A stretch of 64,000 bases of DNA, taken from positions 134,964,442 through 135,028,441 of the forward strand of contig OZ038382.1 in NCBI GenBank assembly GCA_964036045.1. The letters are read 5' to 3'. Shown in pieces: positions 42,048 to 52,799 of the stretch. This DNA comes from Eutreptiella sp. 'Long Island Sound 2002' (lineage: Eukaryota > Euglenozoa > Euglenophyceae > Eutreptiales > Eutreptiaceae). A program made the translations under genes and the position numbers. Within the stretch, counting starts at the first letter, position 1. The number at the start of each line of letters is the position of its first letter. The notes beneath the pieces were generated by a model. It was given only the letters and a program-made list of their open reading frames with translations. It was not told where the DNA came from and searched no databases.

Positions 42048-42125
42048 TGGGAGAGGGGTGTAGATTAGAGGATATATATATGTATATATATATATATATA
42101 TCCTCTAATCTACACCCCTCTCCCA
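42048..42125. repeat. 78-bp near-perfect inverted repeat (hairpin)
   Basis: The left arm tgggagaggggtgtagatta... and the right arm ...taatctacacccctctccca are exact complements over about 27 bases, extended by a TA-repeat loop. Possible readings are a foldback element or a transcript hairpin. Confidence 0.92.
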
Positions 42126-42361
42126 TGCTGACGTTGCTATTCCTCTCAGGTGCCTCACAAGGAACGTAGGGGTGTTGCCCATCATGTCGTGTTGTGTGTG
42201 GGCTGTGGATGAGTGGAGAGGCGGACCCAAACCTGCCACCTTTGTTGGGCACCTCCGAACGGTTGGCCATGCGGCCCAGGTGTGATCCGACGGTTCGCAC
42301 CGCCCCTCGCCCCAATGCGGGGGAGGGTAGCATCGGCTTGGGTATTCGCAGCTGTACTGCG

Positions 42362-42900
42362 AACCTCAGGGGGGTGGGCTCCTGAGGCGGGCAAGGGGTT
42401 AGATTTACAACATACACACGTATCTAGGGGGGGTTGAAAGGCTAGTGCGGACGTGTGGCCACGGCAACTCGGGGCGGTGGCCTTGGACCACACCGCCATG
42501 AAGGTACGTCACCCCTCCCCGCTTACCCCTCATTTGCACAACTCTTTTTCCCCCCAAAACAAAAAATGATTTGGTTCGTTGGGCCACTTTCTACGCAGTT
42601 GCCAAAAAAATGGTTGCAGGCAAATGGGCTAGTGCGGACGTGTGCCCATAGCAACTCGGGGCGGTGGCTTTGGACCACACTGCCATGAAGGTACATCACC
42701 CCTCCCCGCTTACACCCCAATTGCACAACCCTTCTTCCCCCGCAAACAAAAGATGACTTGGTTCCTTCTGACACCTTCTGCCGGCAAATGGGGTTACTCA
42801 GCACGGTACTCTTAGAAAACACAAGTGGTGTATGGCACGCGGGATTAGAAAGTGTGCGGATCCTCAGGGGGGTAAGCTGATGAGGCGGGCAAGGGGTTAG
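42362..42900 (+). repeat. direct repeats (188-bp duplication and a flanking 40-bp repeat)
   Basis: The block from 42441 (gctagtgcggacgtgtg) is repeated from 42629 with about 85 percent identity. A 40-bp word (cctcaggggggt...gcgggcaaggggttaga) appears at both ends, near 42362 and 42862. No ORF is convincing. Confidence 0.75.
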
Positions 42901-42957
42901 AATAGACACACCCCTACGTGCTCATTTGGATCAGGTACCCTTGAATTATCAAAGTGA

Positions 42958-43455
42958 AACCGTGGTTCAACTGAGTTCAACCGTGCACTTTCATTACGGC
43001 TTCCCCACGGTTGAACCCCTATCGTGGTACAGCAACAAATTGCTAAGTAGCAACCTGAAAACCGCTATTTTTCAGCCCTGCAAGAGATGCCACTACCCCA
43101 AAAAGAATGTTTTTGAAAGCCCTCTTACCTCATTGGTGCAAAACACTGGAGACCTATTTCTCTTGGATCATATTTCACGGCGGTGGTGGTGTAGGTACCA
43201 GTGGCGGCGGCTGTATTGGTGAAACCGCACGGCTTCACCATCAACTTTTCGTTAGGCGTGGTGACATACACCCCTGCGCCTTGTTTGGATTCCCTTTAGG
43301 ACTTTGGACCCTTTTTAGTGAACGACAATTACATGCAAGCCTACACTTGATTCTCAGAAGCTTGTTTCCTCATGGATTGCACTAAAATGTAACCGGCTTT
43401 CGAGGTGGTTCAACCGCTGGACAGGCGCGCGGCTGCACCGGCTTCACCGGTTCAA
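42958..43455. repeat. GGTTCAACCG / CGGTTGAACC motif cluster
   Basis: Near-palindromic decamers occur singly or in inverted pairs at 42960-42990, 43007-43018 and 43399-43455. The same motif fills two introns of the downstream minus-strand gene (44856-44945 and 45805-45960). Confidence 0.8.
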
Positions 43456-43492
43456 CCGCTGTTGCACGAAGCGCTACACAAAAAACACATCT

Positions 43493-46374
43493 TCACATTG
43501 GGAAGCCAAACGTGACCAGTTCATTCTGCATCACCACAGGCAGACGTCTCCATGCAATGCCTGTGTACGGTACGAGCACAATGCGCTGTCCAGACCACGC
43601 CAGAGGCATGTGGGGCCTAAGAGCGTTAAACATGACCCCATATCGAGGATCCACAATGTGTCCCCATAATAAATCACGCCCCCAACGTATCCATGCAGGA
43701 CGAGAAGGCCGATTTGCACAAAGTAGGGCACTGGTAAACAGCTCCCCCCCCACAAAATCACCCAGGGCTATTTCCCCCGTAAGGGGACTGTCATCCTTTG
43801 GATGCGTATGTACAAGCATGGGATGATCGCCCGGCCCATGGACCACTGCGAGCGCAGTGTAGGTTAGTTGGGGGAGTACACTTCGGATGTGTGCGTTCAC
43901 GCGCCAGACCAGGTCCAGATCTCTCCTCGTTTGCACTGCAACTTGCACACGGTGATGCCCCTGCACCATTACGGCCCCCGGCAACTGCCTACGGTACCGT
44001 GCTCCATGTCGCTCCCGCCACTGCCACCCCCTCATTCCCTTGAGGCACGTGAAAAGTCAGTCGTTTGGGAGTGGCTCTTCCTTCACGTGAGGCACTGGTG
44101 CACCAACCTCTGGGGCTGCCTCTTCGTTATCTCCCTGCTTACATGCAGGCATTTCCTCGTCTTTCGGCGCTCCACCAACCTCACCAATCTCCTCTTGACC
44201 AACCGGGGCTGCAGGCGAGTTCTCCCCACTGTCCTGGTGCTCCTGCACCCCTGGACCAGCAGAGTCCACCTTTTCCTTCTTGACCACCTGTTCTTCACTC
44301 TCCTTTGGCTCTGGCACCTCCGGCGGACTAGGCACAGGAATGTGCTTCTCAGTGTCCTTTGGCTCTGGATTCACGGGCGGCGTCGGCACAGGAACCCCAT
44401 TGTCACTGTCCTTTTCCGCTTCAGCTTCCGGCGCAGGAGTGACCTCCTTCTCCTCGAGTGGACTGTACGAGGGCCGGTCCTCCATTGTCTTCTTGCCCTC
44501 CTCATCGATCGCTTCCTGTTTCTGGGCGCGGCGCTCTTTCAACGCCTCCTCGGCAGCGTGGGGATTACTGAAGCTTGTGCTCTCCTTGACTGCAATAACG
44601 GGCCACGTTGTCCCAGCTGCATCGCCCTCCTCCTCCCACTGCAGGGGAAAGGAAGACCAATTCTTCCCCCTCTTTGGACCGGGGGGTCCCCTTCGTGGCT
44701 TTCCCCGGGGTACCCACGGCCAGACGTGGTTCGCCATCAGGACCGTCCACAATGACCCATCGAATCGGCGTTTTGGCCGCCCATCCAAACCGCTGTCGCA
44801 GCAGTTTGCGTGTGTCCTCAACCGCCAGTCGTCGTTGTTGGGCTTGATCCAGGCTCTGCAGAAAAGGAAAAAATAGTGAAACCGTGGCTCAGGCGGTTCA
44901 AGCGTGCGGTTGAACTACACTTCACCGGTTCAACCGTGCACACCTCCAGAGCTGACGCATGCGCCGATTCTGCCCTGATCGCTTTCTCCTTGTCGCCATC
45001 CTTCGATCCCGCAGCCAGCTCAGTTGCCAGGGCCTTCACATCCTGCACCGTGTCGCTGGGGAGCTTGCCGGAGTCACTCTCGGAACTGGAGGGCGGAACT
45101 ACCTTCTTCTTCTTCTTCTTTGGGATATGCTTTGCGGCTAGGACCGATTCGTGCTCTTCAAAAAGGGGGTCTGACTCGTCCGTCTCACTGTTGTCCGGGG
45201 CGATTTTCCGCTTTTTCGAGGAAGCACCGCTGCCAGTTTCGGCTTTCTTTTTCGGCTTCTTGTCGCCAGACACTTGGGCCTTCGCGGGCGGTGCTTCAGC
45301 CTTTGCACTTGTCTGCTTCTCCTTCCGGAGCTCCTTCCGGGCGAACTGAAACAGGGACTTCGGAACCACTTTGCTGCCGGGGGTGCTCGTCTCTTCTGGT
45401 GGCGGTGGTGCTGGAAGACGTGGAGGCTTGGGGGCCTTTCCACTGCTCTCGGATGCTGCACCTGCTCCAAGTGGGCGGTCCCACACACTCTTGTAGAACT
45501 CCTCAAAGCTCTCTCCCAGAGGACTTGGTTGGGGCGCGGTGCTGACGGGTGGACTGGACTCCAGGGACGTTGACCTCTGCCATTCTGGCGCAGGACTGCC
45601 TTGCCCGGCATTGCTCAATTCCCGCAAGCCCCGCTGCACGCCACGACTCATGCGGTCGACCACTTGAGCGGCGCCAGGGATCTGCCGATACCACACGTCC
45701 CACCACTCCACGATGGGCATGGATGGCCATCGCCCGCGGACGACAATGCCAGGGCCACGCCGATCCACCACGAACATGTGCTCAGGCACATCACTGGCGG
45801 TCAACTGCAGAGAAAGCAAGGAGGCAGGTGAACCGCAGAAGTGGGGGAACACGATTCAGTGTGTAGGAAGGTGACGCTCAACTGTGCACGGCCGAAGACG
45901 GTGAAGGCGGTTCAGCCGCACGGTTGAACCCGCTGAAACGACGGTTGAACTACCGCACACCTGTTGCACCCCTTGGATTGCTTGAACCACACTTGGCTGC
46001 ACGAATGGCGATGGTGCCATTGCCGTTGGCGCCGCTGCTGCCGTCGCGGCGCTTGCCTTGGCCTTCTTGTGCTTTCCCCCACCTGAGATGGTGGCGCCCA
46101 TAGCCAGCATGCTGCTCGGAGTCGCCGTGTACCGCTGGACCTCCGATTCCTCGAACCAACCTGGTGGCAACTCTACCGGGGCCTTGAAGAAGAAGCGTGG
46201 ACCGTGTCCTGCGCTGTGACCACTGCCCCGGCCTACGGAATCCGCGCCAAACCAGGACGCGCTCCTGGCAACACCGCACCCCGCAGTGGCCCATATCCTG
46301 AACAGGGCATCCAGACCTGGTTCGTCCAAGGACATGTGACCTTGGGGGTTGCTCGACAGGCCCACACGCAGCAC
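43493..46374 (-). CDS. multi-exon gene with C-terminal 2OG-Fe(II) oxygenase-like domain
   Basis: Exons by splice signals and phase: 46374-45961 (PGWFEESEVQRYTATPSS; donor GTGTGC), 45804-44946 (VPEHMFVVDRRGPG, WWDVWYRQI, then Pro/Lys-rich with KKRK and KKKKKK nuclear-type signals), 44855 to about 44720 (SLDQAQQRRLAVEDTRKLL), and about 44643-43493. The last is Glu/Pro-rich, then after an in-frame TGA (44057-44059) reads VHTHPKDDSPL, ALGDFVGGELF and FNALRPHMPLAWSGQRIVLV, ending at TGA 43493-43495. The distal His and Arg fit 2OG-Fe(II) dioxygenases, and GDFxGGEL is typical of TET/JBP-like members. It is paralogous to 26565-26936. The lone TGA makes it a possible pseudogene. Confidence 0.5.
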
Positions 46375-46556
46375 CTACAATCAGAAAACGCACCACACAA
46401 ATGCACATCAGAACATTCATAGACACAAAAACACACAGCAACGAAACGCAGCATGCGTCATATCAAAACATCCACCAAAAGACCAAGCAAAACCAGCACA
46501 ATCAACTAGCAAACAACAAGACAACAGCAGACCAACACAAGGACCCCAAAACACAC

Positions 46557-46946
46557 TCACACACAGACCTTCCACTCCAAAAACTCCCCGGCGCTCAGGC
46601 ACTTCGTCTCCCAGGGGTAGGAACGGACCCCATCCTTGTCTTCTTGGCGGTGCTTCTTCATCCAGAGAGTCATGGCACGGCGTAACACGTACTTCGGCGT
46701 CACGTCAGCCAGCCACCGCCACTCAGGCGTCTCGGGCGCAAGGGTGGTGTCGGGGTTGCAGGTGTTGTGGAGGTAGGTAGGTAGGTATCTTCGGGAGCTC
46801 GGGATGCCTCTTTTGACATTGCAGGAAGAAGGTCTTACCAAGGGGACGTCCTGTCCCTCCCACTGCCCTATGTCAGGTGCCTCTTGAGCCGCTCCCGCAT
46901 GTGCTTGCAAAGGCATAGTCGCGGCCACCCGGTCCATGTGTCCCAC
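46557..46946 (-). CDS. possible upstream exon of the 43.5-46.4-kb gene
   Basis: Open frame with protein-like composition (WRWLADVTPKYVLRRAMTLW, SYPWETKCLSAGEFLEWK) ending at a good donor (gtggaaG/GTCTGTGTG, near 46569). The following 190 bp to the next exon is CA-rich and intron-like. The 5' limit is not resolved. Confidence 0.35.
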   Translation of the reverse strand: MGHMDRVAATMPLQAHAGAAQEAPDIGQWEGQDVPLVRPSSCNVKRGIPSSRRYLPTYLHNTCNPDTTLAPETPEWRWLADVTPKYVLRRAMTLWMKKHRQEDKDGVRSYPWETKCLSAGEFLEWKVCV

Positions 46947-47353
46947 GTGGGAGGGGGTCCCCCCATGTGTCCATGGGTAGGGCCGGATGCCCCCTCCTTT
47001 GGGCGGCAGCTCTGGGGGCTGCCCAGCCGTGTGGAGTATCTCTCACCACAAAGGGTATTGCTCCCGCTAGTCTACGGTACGACCGCCTCACCCTTGTGGT
47101 TCGAGTTGCGGGGCCACTCTGCTTGGCAGGTGACCCCCTCCTGGACTGTGTACCGGCTCGCCTGTCAACGGTTACTTCCATGGCTCGGGGTGACGTTTGC
47201 CTCGGTCCCCGATGCAGCCTGGCCGGGCTCGGACCAGTGGCCTTGGAGTACTGCTCCTGCCACTGGCCCGGTGGGTCGGCTGGGTCGCCCCAGTGCGTCC
47301 GACCCATGGGGTATTGGTTCTTTCCTGTCCCTCGGCCGCCCTACGTGTGTGCA

Positions 47354-47545
47354 GTGTCCTGGGCTGCTTGGCTCCTGTTCATCGGTGTGCCCGCGCGGTG
47401 TGCTGTGTTGCGTCTGCGGTGTCCTGGGCCACTTGGCTCCTGTTCACCGGTGTGCTCGCTCGGTGTGTTGTGTTGCGTGTGCGGTGTCCTGGGCCACCTG
47501 GCTCCCGTTCACCGGTGTGCGCGCTGTGTGCGGTGCGCGTGTGCC
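47354..47545 (+). repeat. 65-bp tandem repeat, 3 copies
   Basis: gtgtcctgggcnncttggct recurs at 47354, 47419 and 47484. It lies near the 3' end (minus sense) of the large non-LTR element. Confidence 0.88.
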
Positions 47546-48097
47546 ATGGGTGGTTGTGTCCCTCTTCCTCCCCCCATAATTTTTGTTTTTCTTTTTTAAG
47601 AAACAGAAAAACAGGGGCGCGCGCACACTGCAGGCACAGGCACGGGCAGCTGGTGCGGCGGTGCAATAGTGTTGTGTTCTCTGGCGCGTGTCGTCGGTGC
47701 TGTGGCGGCAGGCGCGCCCCAGGGGTGCGGCTCGCGCGTCCTGATGTACACGGGCTTGGGTCAGGGTGGGTTTGGTGAGGTGTCTCTTTGCTTCTGGAGC
47801 TGGCTGGTTAGGCAGCTGTGTGGGCTGTGGGTGTGGGCTGTGGTTACGTTGTTCCCTCGGCGGGCCTGGCTAGGAGTGAAGGGTTAGCGGTTTCAGAGTG
47901 TGGGTCGGGTTTGATTTGTGTTTGGGTTTTGGCTCGGTTAGGCGGTTGCGACGGTAGCGGGCCTGGGTTCGGTGCCTTTGGGCGTAGTGGTGCCCGTTGT
48001 TGTGTGCGTTGGCGTCCTTCGGCGTCCGGTTCGTTTGGTGACTTCTGGGCGGGGCCTGGCGTGGCGCCCGGTGGTGGTGGTTTGCTGGGTAACGGGG

Positions 48098-48796
48098 TTA
48101 GGTGGCGGCGCCGCTGGCCGGGGGGTCAGGCGCGTCGTGGTGTGTGGTGCGCAGGGCTCCTGGGGTGCTGTGGGTGCTGCCGGTGTCGGTGCGCCGACGC
48201 TTGTGGGGTGGTGAGGGGGTGTGTTTGTGCGGGGCTGGGCTTTGGGTGATGTCCCACAGGCGGATGCCGTCTCGCTGTGTCGCCAGGAGGGTCTTCCGCA
48301 GGCGCCTAAGGACATACGGGTGGTCCTGGGGCGGGGGGAGGTTGCGGGGCTGAAGTCCCAGGGGCTGGAGCGCATCGGCCAGCATTGCTTCCCATGCGGC
48401 CTGCGGCATCCACCCCCCCGCCGGCCGGAGGCGGCAGTTCTCCACCGACCACTTGCGGGGCCGATGGACCAGGCCCTCGAGTGAGGGCTCTCCCCGGGCC
48501 CACTTTCGCAGCTCCCAGAGCTGCGTGTGGGTCCAGCGCTGCCACCACTGTCCCTGGGCGGGCCTGCGGTCTTGGGCGGAGGAGTGGGTGTGGGTGGGTG
48601 TGACGGGGTCGTGGGGACCGGTGGCGGTGGCGGGCCTGGGGAATTCCTCGTAGTCCTGTTCCGTGGGGGTGCGCGGGGAGTGGGGGCGCGCGCGGATGTG
48701 GACCCGCGGGTGTCCGCGCACGGTCTCCGCCTCGGGGTTGGGGGGGGACTCGCGGTTGCGGCGGTAGTGGGGCATGCGCTGCATGTGGGCTGTCAT
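48098..48796 (-). CDS. uncharacterised ORF downstream of the RT (distal)
   Basis: A 232-codon open frame. The central 120 residues look like folded protein (WWQRWTHTQLWELRKWARG, WSVENCRLRPAGGWMPQAAW, DHPYVLRRLRKTLLATQRDG). The C-terminal KRRR signal and the N-terminal His/Pro/Thr-rich linker suggest a nuclear, nucleic-acid-associated protein. No family is recognised. It lies 3' of RT in the sense of the element, which is unusual for a LINE. Confidence 0.45.
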   Translation of the reverse strand: MTAHMQRMPHYRRNRESPPNPEAETVRGHPRVHIRARPHSPRTPTEQDYEEFPRPATATGPHDPVTPTHTHSSAQDRRPAQGQWWQRWTHTQLWELRKWARGEPSLEGLVHRPRKWSVENCRLRPAGGWMPQAAWEAMLADALQPLGLQPRNLPPPQDHPYVLRRLRKTLLATQRDGIRLWDITQSPAPHKHTPSPPHKRRRTDTGSTHSTPGALRTTHHDAPDPPASGAAT

Positions 48797-49552
48797 CGAG
48801 GGTTGGTAGGGGGGCGGGGGCGCTGCTGGCGGACCCTGGCGTCGTTCTGGCCTGGTCGGGGGCGGTCCGTGGGCCTGGGGTGCGGGCTTTGAGAGGTGGC
48901 GGGACGAGGTGCGTCGTGCTTCGGCTGCGGCGCGCTCCGCTGTGAAGGTGGTGGCGGCGGCGTCGGTGACGGTGGGGGGGCGCCGTGCTGGGCGCTGCTG
49001 CCTCCGGGCCTGGGACGGCTGGGGCCGAATGTCATAGAGGACGTCCTCGGGGGGCCGGGCTCGCGCTGCCGTCGTGGCGCCGGGTTTGGACTTGGGTTTG
49101 GGCTTGGCTGCGGGTTGCGGTCGTGGCGCGCTAACGGGTTTGGGTGGCTGTTTAGCGGCGGTCTTGGGTTTCGGCTGGGTCGTGGCTGTGGGCTTCGTCG
49201 GGGCGTGGGCCTTGGCGGCGTCGGGGTTGCTCGCGGTGGGGGCGGGTTTGGGGGCCCGTTTGGGAGGTGTCCCCCGCGGCCTGGGGAGTGGAGTGCTGGA
49301 TGAGGACGTGGTGGTGGTGGTGGATGAGGTGGTCGCGGTGGTGGAGGTTGTGGAGTCGGAGGCGGAGGAGAGGGCTGTGGGAGACGGCGGAGGGTCCTGG
49401 GCTTCGGGGGCGGTCGTATGATGCTGGGTCCTGTAAGTAGCGAGAACGAGGGTGCAGGTTCGGGCACCGGGCGTGTGCGCCCGTTTTCCCTGGTGATCCG
49501 TGCGTGCTGGTGCTGGTCTGGCGGCGTTGTCTCGGCTGCGCGGGTACGTGGG
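48797..49552 (-). other. proline-rich low-complexity stretch
   Basis: GC-rich DNA open in several frames, encoding Pro/Arg/Ser-rich sequence with no domain. Treated as a spacer or a linker of the adjacent ORFs. Confidence 0.4.
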
Positions 49553-50736
49553 TTACCCGGAGGGTGGCCATATCTGCTCCAGGACGTGCTGGTGTGTTTG
49601 CTGGAGGTAGTCGAGGGTCTGGAAGAAGCATCGCTGGATGCCGGGCATGTCCTCCTCTGTGAGGTGGGGGTAGTTTTGGGTGGGGGTGTCTGGGCCCGGC
49701 CACAGCAGCGTCATGAGGCGGGCTGCCACCATGTATGGGCAGAGTTGTAGGGTGGTGGGGCGTGGGGGGGTGGGTCTCCTGCGGTTTAGGGGGGCTTCCC
49801 TCTGCTGGGGGCGCAGCGTGACCACCCACACCCATCGGTCCATGGGGATCCCCCAAGTCCGTTGGGTCCACTTGGCGAGGCAATACATCGCCCTACCAAG
49901 GCCCTGGTAGCCGCTGCGGATGGAGAGCAGCGTGTCCAGGGATTTGCGTTCCCACGTGCCCCAGATGTGGGGGTCCTCCGGGTCGTCCCCCCTGGCGTAC
50001 GTGTCGGGGCCTGGGTTGTGTGGGGGGGGGCGTAGTCGGCGGGGAGGAGGGAGTCGGTGCCGTGTGAGACCCAGTGGTCAGTGGGTGCGTGGTAGTGGGT
50101 GGTGGAGAGGGTGTAGTGCAGATTGTACATGAGGGTCATGTACGTGGAGGGGGCTGGCTGCTGCTCGTCGGGGGTGGGGATGTCCCCCGGGACGTGGTGC
50201 CGGAAGTTGCTCAGGGAGGCCATCCGGGCTACCCATGTTTCCCGCTCCCACTCTTTGGTGTTGTCGGGGGTGGCGCCGGGTGGGGGGTGGGCCATGTTGG
50301 GCTCGTGGTAGCGGGTGCGGCCCTTGGTGTCCACCCGCCCCGGCACGGGGTGTCCGACTAGGTGTCGCCCCCAGTCGATGGGGGGCACCCAGATCCGGCT
50401 CCCCGTGGGGGGCGGGCTCTCGCCGTCTGGGGTGGCGCGTGGGGGGCGGTCGTGTTGGGCGACGTGGAGGAAGGCGTCGAAGAGGAAGTCTCTGACGCCT
50501 TCCCCCAGGGTGGCCGCCTGGGCCAGGGTGGCCGCCCGGATGCGGGTGCTGGTGCCAGAGGTGCGAAGGCACAGCACGACGTCCTGTTCCCCGAGTCCCC
50601 GGAGGTGCTGCCGTACCGCTGCGGGGTTGTGTAGGGCGTAGGGCTCGGCCGCTGCGGCGGCTGGTGGTGCGGGGTGTGATGGGGGGGGTGGTGTGGGTTG
50701 GGGGGGGTTGTCGTCGTTGTCGCGCGTGGGGTCCAC
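49553..50736 (-). pseudogene. uncharacterised ORF, frameshifted at a homopolymer
   Basis: The first frame (50736 to about 50030) encodes MDPTRDNDDNPPQ, then a folded-looking region (LRGLGEQDVVLCLRTSGTS, GVRDFLFDAFLHVAQHD, RIWVPPIDWGRHLVGH). At the nine-base G-run 50022-50030 the coding-like signal switches frame and continues as LAKWTQRTWGIPMDRWVWVV and FFQTLDYLQQTHQHVLEQIW to TGA at 49553. Together this is a protein of nearly 400 residues. The break could be a sequencing error. No known domain. Confidence 0.45.
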
Positions 50737-50799
50737 TGATGGGGTCTCTTGTGGCGGTCGCGGGAGGGGGGATTCCCGTTGGCGTGTGTCGGGGGGGTA

Positions 50800-51970
50800 T
50801 CGATGTCAATTGGCTGGTGCTGGCTGCCGCGTGTTGCGTCCGTGGCCTGGTCTCGGGGGGGGGGCGGGGGGGGGTGGTGTGGGGGTGGCGCTGTTGGTGG
50901 TGGGGGGGGCGGGGGTGGGTGTTGTGCTGGCTGGGGGTCTGGGCGTCCCTGTGGGTCGTGTGGGTGTTGCGTGTGTGCGCCGTGCGGCCCTTGCGGTTCT
51001 TGACTGGTTGTGGTGCCGGGGTTTGGGTGGGAGGCGGCCGCATGAGCAACCGGGTGGGGCTGTGGTCCATATGCAATGGGTGGCTGCTGGTGGATGGTGC
51101 TCGCTGGTATGGGGTGTGGGTGGGTGGGCTGCTGGTGGTGGTGGGGCGCTCCTACTAGGCCCTGGTGTTGCTGGTGTGCGTGCGCGGCTCCTCGCGGGTC
51201 CATGGGGGTGTACCGTGGCTCGTGTGTCGTGGGCCCGTGTAGCGGGGGCGGCGGGTGGTGCTGAACCGCGTGGTGGTGGTGTTGAGGGTGTGCTGGCTGT
51301 GTGTGGTACCCCGGCGTTGGTGGGTGTGGTGGCAGGGGCTGGTGGTGGTGGAATACGTGATGGTGTGGTGCGGTGATGTGCGCTATGTGGGGTGGGTGGT
51401 TCGTGGGGCCTGGTTGTGCTGGGGCGTGGTGGGGATGTAGCTGGTGGGGGTCGCTGTAGCATGGGGGCATTAGGGGGTAGGGGTTGGGAGGGACGGGGGC
51501 GTGGTGGCGGTGTTGGTGGTGCCATGTCCCCTGGCTCTGCGCGTATGGTGGTCCTGGCATGGTGTCGGCGGGTGTGGGCGGTGGTGGCTGACTGGGCTGC
51601 AGGGTTTGGGTGCTGCGGTACGGTGGTGGTGGTGGGCGCTGGCGGTGGCGGTGTTGTTGGTGTGCCCCTGGGGTCTGGGCGTGGGGTGGTGCGGTGTGGC
51701 TGGACCCGGGCCCTGGTCGGGGCGTCGCGCCCTGCTGGCGGGCGCGTTGGCGGGCCCCCTGACCTGTCTTGGTCTTCTGGGCCTGGTGGGTGTCGGGGGC
51801 GGGTGAACCCCCCTGTCCCCGTGGGGGCGACGGGGAGCGGGCGTGCCAGCGGTGTGCCTCTTGGAGGCTCGTCTTGAGGCCTCTGACGTAGGTTTCCTGG
51901 TCCGTGAGGCCCATCCGTGTGGCGGTGGCCTCGTCGGGGGCGGCCAGGTGGGCGTCCCGAAAAGACGTCA
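50800..51970 (-). CDS. His/Pro/Gln-rich low-complexity ORF
   Basis: Starts with a protein-like segment (GLTSFRDAHLAAPDEATATR, MGLTDQETYVRGLKTSLQEA), which by composition continues the zinc-module ORF upstream after a frameshift near 51970. It then becomes 300 residues of His, Pro and Gln repeats. Possibly a disordered linker. Coding status of the distal part is doubtful. Confidence 0.35.
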
Positions 51971-51989
51971 GCCCTCCGGGGGCTTCTGT

Positions 51990-52750
51990 TGTGCGGGGTG
52001 GGGGTGGTGCGCCGGGTAGAGGAGTGCGCTGAGTGGGTAAGGTGTTCCCTTCCGTTGGCCGAGGGCGTTGTTGAACCGGCGGCAAGTGATGCGGAGGTAG
52101 GCTGCTATCTCCTCTGGTGCCGTGTCGGCCCACGCTTATGGCGTCAAGGCTGCTGCTTGGGGGGCCGGGAGTTGTGGGTCTGGGAGGTGTAGGTCACGTT
52201 GGTGGAGGTATAGGGCGAGGAGGATGTGGCGGGCCGCCACCTTCAAGCCGCCTCCGCTGTGGTGTAGGGCCGGGCTGTGGGGGGGCAGGGGTGTGCTGCC
52301 CGTGGCCACGGCTATGGTCCATGCGTGGTCTGCCGCGTCGGCCACGTAGTACCCTCCCAGGTGGTCCCGGAGGGTGTCGGTGAGGAACCCGAAGAAGCTG
52401 GGGTGGCTGGCGGGGGGGGCTGCGGCTGGGGCCGCGGACCGCTCGCGGTGGTGGCGGTTGAGGTCCCCGCAGTGGGGGCAGTGGGTGAGGCGGTGCGCGG
52501 CTCCCAGGCAGACCCAGTGGTCTGGGTTGCAGGGCAGGGCTGTCTGTGGTAGCCGCTGGCGAACGCAGAGGGGACATGCGGTGGCTGGCGGTTGTGGGTA
52601 CCTGTGGACGGACGGCGGCGTGGGGAGATGGGGGCTCGTGGCGCGCGCATGCTGGTGGGAGTGTGTGCGGTGCCTGTGGTGCCCGTGTGTGCTGTGCCAG
52701 TGCTGTGCTCGGTGGACGGTGTGTAGACGTGGTGGGGGTTCGGTGTTGGT
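51990..52750 (-). CDS. RING-like zinc-module ORF downstream of RNase H
   Basis: Opens after a TGA near 52753 in a frame one step from the RT frame. At 52576-52469 it encodes CPLC-x11-C-x3-H-x2-C-x4-H-x4-CPHC, the spacing of a RING-type or treble-clef zinc module. Next come FFGFLTDTLRDHLGGYYVAD and KVAARHILLALYLHQRDLHL. An in-frame TAA (52136-52138) precedes further protein-like sequence (APEEIAAYLRITCRRFNNAL). It could be the C-terminal end of the RT polyprotein after a frameshift, or a separate protein. An E3-ligase role would be speculation. Confidence 0.5.
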
Positions 52751-52799
52751 ATGTCACGGGGTAGGGTCTCATGGTTGGTAGAACAGGAGTTTGAGGAGG

